The notes under the pieces are model-generated. The model did not search any database, had not been told where the DNA came from, and was given only the letters and a program-made list of their open reading frames with translations. The position numbers and the translations under genes were made by a program. This document shows, in pieces, positions 59,701 through 64,000 of a DNA stretch of 64,000 nt (position 1 is the first letter of the stretch; each line of letters starts with the position of its first letter). This stretch comes from Flavobacteriaceae bacterium (lineage in GTDB: Bacteria; Bacteroidota; Bacteroidia; Flavobacteriales; Flavobacteriaceae), in assembly GCA_018402385.1 (NCBI GenBank), contig JAGYJA010000002.1, positions 248,001 to 312,000 on the forward strand. The letters are read 5' to 3'.

Positions 59701-60472
59701 TAACGATAATGAAAACCCTGTCGTTTTAGTTCAAAATATAACAGTTCAATTAGATGAAAACGGAGAAGCTTCTATTACAGTTTCAGATATAGATAATGGT
59801 TCTTCAGACAACTGTAGTATCGATTCTTTATCGTTGGATATAACTGAATTTAATTGTGGGGATTTAGGTGAAAATACTGTGAACCTCACGGTTGAAGACA
59901 CTTCAGGTAACATTAGTTCTGTAGCAGCTACTGTAACTGTTGTTGATGAATTAGCTCCGGAAGTTACTTGTCCGGCTGATTTGACAGTTCAAATTGATGA
60001 GGGTACAACATTTACATTACCAGATTATTTTGCTGATGGTGAGGTAATTACAACAGATAACTGTACAGATCCCATTACACTAACTACACAAATACCGGCT
60101 CCGGGTACTGAACTTGGTAATGGAACTTATACTATAGACATTACAGCAACAGATGAATCAGGAAATTTGTCAAGTTGTAGTTTTGAGTTAATTGTAGAAG
60201 AATTATTAAGCACAAATGAGGTGTCGCTTTCTGAAAATATTGTGATTTACCCCAATCCAACAAACGGAGGTGTTACTTTATTGAATAATTCAAATGCGGT
60301 TATTCAAACAATAAACATCACAGATGTTAATGGTAGATTAATACAATCATTGAATGCATTTGAAAACCAACAACAGATTTTATTTACACTTCAGGATTAT
60401 GCTACAGGTATTTATTTTGTGAATATTGCCACAGAACAAGCCAATATCATAAAGCGAATTGTAAAAAAATAA
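56795..60472 (+). CDS. Secreted M36 (fungalysin-type) metalloprotease with HYR and T9SS domains
   Basis: A 1225-residue exported protease. A signal peptide (about 1-22) is followed by a propeptide with FTP-like sequence (about 25-240), the catalytic M36 domain with zinc motif HEYGHGITNR (His423, Glu424, His427) and downstream Glu in EQMGEGWSDW. Next are an adhesion-like region (about 640-720), an HYR domain begun by SCQSNIIVDTDSGSCGAVV that is interrupted by a MAM-like jelly-roll insertion (about 745-925), one or two more HYR units (VVLVQNITVQLDENGEASIT; EVTCPADLTVQID), and a C-terminal type IX secretion tail (NIVIYPNPTNG at about 1148, ending IIKRIVKK). It is secreted and probably surface-bound, degrading protein substrates. 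Confidence 0.92.
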   Translation: MRQKLTFLLLLAIVSTNLSFGQSFNQLIDKELQRLTHEKKITESDASWFVTSEHVSRTSGTHHVYFRQLLNGLEVNGTESSIHINSDGSILTKHLNFIDNANQRQQSGIAPGLSAIQAVEAAASKLGYTFEENLFVIEKKAGVNQETLLSKGGISISEIPAKLSYHKQEDGTIKLVWDLSIEHTSKLEWYSLKVDANSGEILDKINWTVSCNLTHNHNEHEHTAHNSYNESPMGTYNESNALLTGSYRVFAMPVESPYFGSRTLETTAVNTVASPFGWHDTDGVVGPEYTVTRGNNANAYEDGDNPGFQPDGGASLIFDYPFNPVYSGGDQSEAAAITNLFYWSNVIHDMIYLYGFDEASGNFQANNYGNGGIGNDWVRSEAQDGSGTCNANFSTPPDGSLPRMQMYVCGSQDGDFDNLVIVHEYGHGITNRLTGGAAAAGCLGNQEQMGEGWSDWYGLLMTMQPGDTSTDARAVGTYLFGQGPGGSGIRPFPYSTDLGVNPQTYDDIKTAAVPHGVGSVWSTMLWEMTWGLIDAYGFDADIYNGTGGNNVALALVTEALKLQPCSPGFVDGRDAILAADVSLYAGANQCIIWDAFAKRGLGVSADQGSSGSRSDGTEAFDTPSGVADFSAPADVCEAVGVLTNLGGGTPTGGVYSGPGVTDDGNGTTFTFDPVAAGVGVHTITYDVPASSCATASSASDDIEVFEALIVSCQSNIIVDTDSGSCGAVVNYTLPSGVSGCSSEFLENFDSVSTPLLPTEWTFTQDSGSEITWATTNSSSSSSPNAVFANDPAGVNLSSLISPEIEIASTDAQLIFKNQYQTENTYDGMVLEYTLNGGATWQDILNGGGSFASGGYNGTLSTCCGNPLPGRQAWTGNSGGFIDTVVDLSASFDGETVQFRWRMGSDNIVSSTGVWLDDIQVVGIFSPEPITTQIAGLASGDVFPVGTTTNTFEIEDGAGNMITCSFDVTVNDNENPVVLVQNITVQLDENGEASITVSDIDNGSSDNCSIDSLSLDITEFNCGDLGENTVNLTVEDTSGNISSVAATVTVVDELAPEVTCPADLTVQIDEGTTFTLPDYFADGEVITTDNCTDPITLTTQIPAPGTELGNGTYTIDITATDESGNLSSCSFELIVEELLSTNEVSLSENIVIYPNPTNGGVTLLNNSNAVIQTINITDVNGRLIQSLNAFENQQQILFTLQDYATGIYFVNIATEQANIIKRIVKK

Positions 60473-60491
60473 AACAATCATCAAAAATTAT

Positions 60492-60526
60492 AAAAGGTCT
60501 TCTGGAAATCAATCAGAAGGCCTTTT
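60492..60526 (+). terminator. Terminator after the M36 gene
   Basis: A 13-bp stem (one G-T wobble) AAAAGGTCTTCTG / CAGAAGGCCTTTT with a T run, 19 bp after the stop codon. It ends the protease transcript before the M23-like gene at 60549. Confidence 0.8.
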
Positions 60527-60548
60527 TTATTTTTTACATTTGTGATCT

Positions 60549-61244
60549 ATGAAAAACATTGATTTTATAAAATTTCTGAAAGAAAGTACAAAAAACTTTA
60601 CGCCGGTTATCGATAAGTCGTTTAGTGAAACTGATTTTTTTCCAATTGATTTATCTTCCGCAAATAATAGCTTAAAAAGTATTGATTTTAGCTCGTCTAG
60701 TACTGTTGAGCAGTATATTACCGAATACCTCAAACGAAACAAAGCTAAAGTGGCTTATGGAGGGTATCTTGAACAAAGAGCCATCTACCAACGCAGCTCT
60801 CACTTTAATCAACAGAACCCGGAAACTGAACGCAATATCCATTTGGGAATTGATCTTTGGGTAGAAGCAGGCACAGATGTATTGGCTGTATTAGACGGCG
60901 AGATTCACAGTTTTAAGGATAATACAAATTTTGGTGACTATGGACCCACAATTATTCTAAAACATCAAATATCAAACACATTTTTTTATACACTTTACGG
61001 TCATTTGAGTAGGGAATCGCTTAAACACATTCAACCGGGTCAAATCTTTAAACAAGGTGAAGTAATTGCTCAATTGGGTTCGGCTGAAGTAAACGGCGAT
61101 TATGCGCCTCATTTGCATTTTCAGATTATCAAAGAAATTGGGAACTTTATAGGTGATTACCTTGGAGTCTGTTCAAAAAAGGATTTGATGTATTTTTCAG
61201 AAAACTGTCCCGATCCTAATTTGATTTTGAAACTAAATTATTAG
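60549..61244 (+). CDS. M23-family peptidase-like protein (no signal peptide seen)
   Basis: A 231-residue protein with a C-terminal M23 (LytM) domain. The zinc motif HxxxD is HLGIDLW and the second motif HLHF is in YAPHLHFQI; the segment LYGHLSRESLKHIQPGQIFK matches LytM peptidases. The N-terminal 95 residues are polar and carry no signal peptide or membrane helix, so its export is not evident. It may be cytosolic, secreted by another route, or have lost its signal. In other flavobacteria similar proteins are annotated as peptidoglycan metalloendopeptidases. Confidence 0.82.
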   Translation: MKNIDFIKFLKESTKNFTPVIDKSFSETDFFPIDLSSANNSLKSIDFSSSSTVEQYITEYLKRNKAKVAYGGYLEQRAIYQRSSHFNQQNPETERNIHLGIDLWVEAGTDVLAVLDGEIHSFKDNTNFGDYGPTIILKHQISNTFFYTLYGHLSRESLKHIQPGQIFKQGEVIAQLGSAEVNGDYAPHLHFQIIKEIGNFIGDYLGVCSKKDLMYFSENCPDPNLILKLNY

Positions 61245-61455
61245 CAAGCATAGTTTTGTTCAATATTATTTTTTAATGTTAAAATAAATCAATTCTTCTC
61301 ATTTATTTTACTACCCTTTTTTCAAAATAATTATCCTTATTTTTGAATTTATCAAAACTTGCATTTCTTTTAAAGTGAAAATTAGAACAAAAGCAACTTA
61401 AACAATTGAAACCTAAAAATATACATTAGGTATTTAAAATCAAGGGACAAACACT
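61245..61455. other. Intergenic region upstream of the carboxylase beta gene
   Basis: A 211-bp spacer. It has a small inverted repeat ACCTAA / TTAGGT near 61410-61430. I see no clear promoter and no RNA gene. Confidence 0.35.
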
Positions 61456-61493
61456 ATGAGTGAAAACAAAAAAAATTACAAGAAAAAATAGCA

Positions 61494-62996
61494 TTGGCTC
61501 ATCTTGGTGGTGGAAAAAACCGCATTGAGAAACAGCACCAAAAAATGAAACTCACTGCCCGGGAACGTGTTGAATATTTGTTAGATGAAGGTTCGTTTGA
61601 GGAAATAGGGATTTTGGTAACTCACCGAACAACCGACTTTGGTATGGATAAAGAAATTTATTATGGGGATGGTGTTGTAACAGGCTATGGAACTATTAAT
61701 GGTCGCCCTGTATGTTTATTTGCTCAGGATTTTACTGTTTTTGGAGGAGCTCTCTCAGAAACTCACGCAGAAAAAATCTGTAAAACAATGGATCTGGCAC
61801 TTAAACTGGGTGTTCCCTTAATTGGTTTGAACGACTCGGGCGGGGCTCGCATTCAGGAGGGAGTTCGCTCACTGGGTGGATATGCTGACATCTTTTACCG
61901 AAATGTTCAGGCTTCTGGTGTAATTCCTCAATTGTCTGCTATTATGGGCCCATGTGCAGGAGGAGCGGTTTATTCTCCAGCAATGACAGACTTTACATTG
62001 ATGGTTCAAGACACAAGCTATATGTTTGTTACCGGACCCAATGTAGTTAAAACTGTAACTAATGAAAATGTTACTTCAGAAGAATTGGGTGGGGCGAGTA
62101 CTCACGCTACTAAATCTGGCGTTACTCATAGAACTTCAGTGAGTGATATAGCCTGTTTGGAAGATTTGAAATCGCTCTTAAGTTATTTGCCACAAAATAA
62201 TAAAGAAACAACTCCAAAATTTGATTTTACTCCCCAGGAAGAGTATCGGGATGAATTGGAATCCATTGTTCCATCAAGTTCAAACAAGCCTTATGATATG
62301 AAAGGGGTCATTGAAGGTGTTATTGATACAAATAGCTTTTTTGAAATTCATCCAAATTATGCAGAAAATATCATCGTGGGGTTTGCCCGCTTGGGCGGAA
62401 GAAGTATAGGTGTGGTAGCAAATCAGCCAATGAGCCTGGCAGGTGTTCTCGATGTTGATGCCTCAAAAAAAGCATCTCGATTTACACGTTTCTGTGATTG
62501 TTTCAATATCCCCTTATTGGTACTGGTAGATGTTCCCGGTTTTCTTCCAGGAACAGACCAAGAATGGAACGGAATTATTTTGCACGGTGCAAAACTACTT
62601 TACGCTTTTAGTGAGGCTACCGTGCCCCGGGTCACTTTAATAACCAGAAAAGCTTATGGGGGCGCTTATGATGTGATGAATTCAAAACACATTGGTGCCG
62701 ACTTCAATTTTGCCTGGCCCACTGCTGAAATTGCTGTGATGGGAGCAAAAGGAGCAAGTGAAATCATTTTTAGGAAAGAAATACAAAATGCCGAAAACCC
62801 CGAAGCAAAACTCATTGAAAAAGAAAAAGAATATGCTGAGAAGTTTGCAACGCCATTTGAAGCCGCTCAACGCGGTTTTATTGATGAAGTCATTATGCCA
62901 AGAGATACCCGAAGAAAACTCTTAAAAGCCTTTAGTTTGCTGGAATCCAAATCAGTCAATCGTCCAAATAGAAAACACGGGAATATTCCGCTTTAA
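61494..62996 (+). CDS. Acyl-CoA carboxylase carboxyltransferase beta subunit, 5' end frameshifted
   Basis: This subunit transfers carboxyl from biotin to propionyl- or methylmalonyl-type acyl-CoA. The 500-residue product read from TTG 61494 has the beta-chain signature [19 protein letters not shown] and the ending segment [15 protein letters not shown]. The normal N terminus of this family, [20 protein letters not shown], is present upstream at ATG 61456 but out of frame: ATG reads [11 protein letters not shown] and stops. One extra A in the eight-A run would restore it. Either an assembly error or a real frameshift that leaves only the shorter TTG form. A partner biotin-carboxylase gene is not here. 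Confidence 0.9.
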   Translation: MAHLGGGKNRIEKQHQKMKLTARERVEYLLDEGSFEEIGILVTHRTTDFGMDKEIYYGDGVVTGYGTINGRPVCLFAQDFTVFGGALSETHAEKICKTMDLALKLGVPLIGLNDSGGARIQEGVRSLGGYADIFYRNVQASGVIPQLSAIMGPCAGGAVYSPAMTDFTLMVQDTSYMFVTGPNVVKTVTNENVTSEELGGASTHATKSGVTHRTSVSDIACLEDLKSLLSYLPQNNKETTPKFDFTPQEEYRDELESIVPSSSNKPYDMKGVIEGVIDTNSFFEIHPNYAENIIVGFARLGGRSIGVVANQPMSLAGVLDVDASKKASRFTRFCDCFNIPLLVLVDVPGFLPGTDQEWNGIILHGAKLLYAFSEATVPRVTLITRKAYGGAYDVMNSKHIGADFNFAWPTAEIAVMGAKGASEIIFRKEIQNAENPEAKLIEKEKEYAEKFATPFEAAQRGFIDEVIMPRDTRRKLLKAFSLLESKSVNRPNRKHGNIPL

Positions 62997-63013
62997 ATTT
63001 TTAAAATAAAACT

Positions 63014-63985
63014 ATGTTCATAGCACAAGCATTCAAATCTTATCACGACTGGTGGCGGTATGCCGTTGGAATCGTTATTGTTTTTATCGCGGCCCAAATG
63101 GGGTCCATACCATTTCTTATGGCTGCTACCTTCAAGATCATGCAAGAAGGTGGTTCAATAAATGACCTTGATGATATTTCAAAGTTGATGACCATACTGG
63201 ATTCAAACTTAACACTGTTTTTAATGCTACTCTCCTTTGCAGTGGGCTTAGCAGCACTTTTATTTGTAATTAAATATCTACATAAACAACCATTAATTGA
63301 GGCAACAACCACTCGAAAAAAAATAGATTGGAGCCGATTTTTTGTAGGTTTTGGACTGGTGGCCATCACGACAATTGTTTTAACAGCTATTGATTATAAT
63401 TTGAATCCGCAGGACTATGAAGTGCAATTTCAATTGTGGCCTTTCTTAATTTTAGCTTTGATTGTAATCATTTTTATTCCTTTACAAACCAGTATGGAAG
63501 AATATCTTTTTAGAGGGTATTTGATGCAGGGGATAGGGGTTTTAGTAAAAAACAGGTGGTTACCTTTAATTATTACTTCAGTTTCATTTGGACTGCTCCA
63601 TCTCGCCAATCCTGAGGTTGAAAAATTGGGTAACATCATCATGGTGTATTACATTGGAACAGGTTTTCTTTTCGGCATTATGACTTTAATGGACGAGGGT
63701 CTTGAACTGGCTCTTGGTTTTCACGCCGGTAACAATATGATCGCTGCACTACTGGTCACTGCAGACTGGACGGTCTTTTCTACCAACTCCATATTAAAAG
63801 ATATATCAGAACCTGCAATGGGATTTGATATTATTATTCCGGTATTGGTGCTTTACCCCATTTATTTGTTAATTTTAGCAAAGAAATATAAATGGACAAA
63901 CTGGAGGGAAAAATTGTTTGGAAGCATTCAAAAACCAGTTCACTTGGAAGAAATAGAAAAAGAATACTCCAAAAATAATTTATAA
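63014..63985 (+). CDS. CPBP-family intramembrane metalloprotease
   Basis: A 323-residue membrane protein of the CAAX-protease/bacteriocin-processing (Abi/CPBP) family. About eight membrane segments are present. The conserved motif 1 is MEEYLFRGYLMQG with the Glu-Glu pair and Arg, motif 2 is SFGLLHLANPEVE with the His, and motif 3 is FHAGNNMIAALL. These residues are the proposed glutamate/histidine active site. Substrate unknown. It begins 17 bp after the carboxylase gene and is followed by another gene at the window edge, so it is in a run of co-directional genes. Confidence 0.9.
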   Translation: MFIAQAFKSYHDWWRYAVGIVIVFIAAQMGSIPFLMAATFKIMQEGGSINDLDDISKLMTILDSNLTLFLMLLSFAVGLAALLFVIKYLHKQPLIEATTTRKKIDWSRFFVGFGLVAITTIVLTAIDYNLNPQDYEVQFQLWPFLILALIVIIFIPLQTSMEEYLFRGYLMQGIGVLVKNRWLPLIITSVSFGLLHLANPEVEKLGNIIMVYYIGTGFLFGIMTLMDEGLELALGFHAGNNMIAALLVTADWTVFSTNSILKDISEPAMGFDIIIPVLVLYPIYLLILAKKYKWTNWREKLFGSIQKPVHLEEIEKEYSKNNL

Positions 63986-63986
63986 A

Positions 63987-64000
63987 ATGAATGAACCCTG
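63987..64000 (+). CDS. Start of the next gene, cut by the window edge
   Basis: ATG at 63987 opens a reading frame 1 bp after the CPBP stop, with only MNEP visible. Tight spacing suggests co-transcription. Nothing can be said about function. Confidence 0.35.

Noticed and set aside
1-64000. rRNA, tRNA or phage/plasmid replication genes
   Set aside because: Spacers were scanned by eye for tRNA-like and rRNA-like sequence and for phage or plasmid genes; none seen. A covariance-model search would be decisive.

Overview
The window is a chromosomal segment from a member of the Bacteroidota, almost certainly the family Flavobacteriaceae. The indicators are low G+C, the gliding genes gldF and gldG, a secreted protein with a type IX secretion sorting tail, TAnnTTTG-type promoters, the lineage gene order parA-parB-DUF5683-dapB-lepB, and long HYR/jelly-roll extracellular architecture. 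Most of it is core genome: replication and repair (dnaN, mutL, uvrA, nth, parAB), cell envelope and polysaccharide synthesis, and housekeeping enzymes (dapB, gcvT, NAD(P)HX repair, pterin dehydratase, acyl-CoA carboxylase). I see no rRNA, tRNA, CRISPR array, transposase or phage genes.

Layout. 1-7.4 kb: tail of a DUF4870 protein, dnaN, gldFG, the last two dTDP-rhamnose genes, an acidic lipoprotein and a tandem universal stress protein. 7.7-12.6 kb: a same-strand run of a small membrane protein, mutL, two rhomboids and an EEP-family hydrolase. 12.7-25.5 kb (mostly minus strand): DUF6122 and WbqC proteins, a tesA/ybbA/ybbP-like group, an accessory stretch (Fic protein; a G+C-rich metallopeptidase bracketed by 33-bp direct repeats; an orphan membrane protein), then lepB-dapB-DUF5683-parB-parA. 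25.7-34.7 kb: a fused KdsB-KdnB enzyme with an acyltransferase, then an exopolysaccharide block (PLP aminotransferase, membrane nucleotide-sugar dehydratase, Wza-like export lipoprotein, Wzc-like kinase). 34.8-53.2 kb: yebC, phhB, SDR, gcvT, nnr, uvrA, an ECF sigma factor with a 48-residue partner ORF, nth, bcp, a large conserved protein of unknown function, an MBL hydrolase, an esterase, a dihydroorotase homologue lacking its metal ligands, a BatA-like protein and a LETM1-like protein. 53.3-64 kb: a DUF4331 pair, an ECF sigma/anti-sigma pair, a 1225-residue M36 metalloprotease, an M23-like protein, an acyl-CoA carboxylase beta chain and a CPBP protease.

How the parts work together. The kdsB-kdnB fusion points to an amino-Kdo (Kdo8N) lipopolysaccharide core. 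The 28.3-34.7 kb block makes and exports a capsule or exopolysaccharide, and the 4.3-5.7 kb pair supplies dTDP-rhamnose. Two genes, parB and the carboxylase beta chain, are disrupted by apparent single-base losses in A runs. These are either true mutations or homopolymer errors in the assembly.

The most unusual observations are the peptidase bracketed by direct repeats, the KdsB-KdnB fusion, the Fic protein with Gln in place of the catalytic His, the DUF4331 domain apparently divided between two secreted proteins, a jelly-roll domain inserted in an HYR domain of the M36 protease, and a possible small RNA between two strong terminators near 54.8 kb. I did not find a convincing new multi-gene defence or mobile system.
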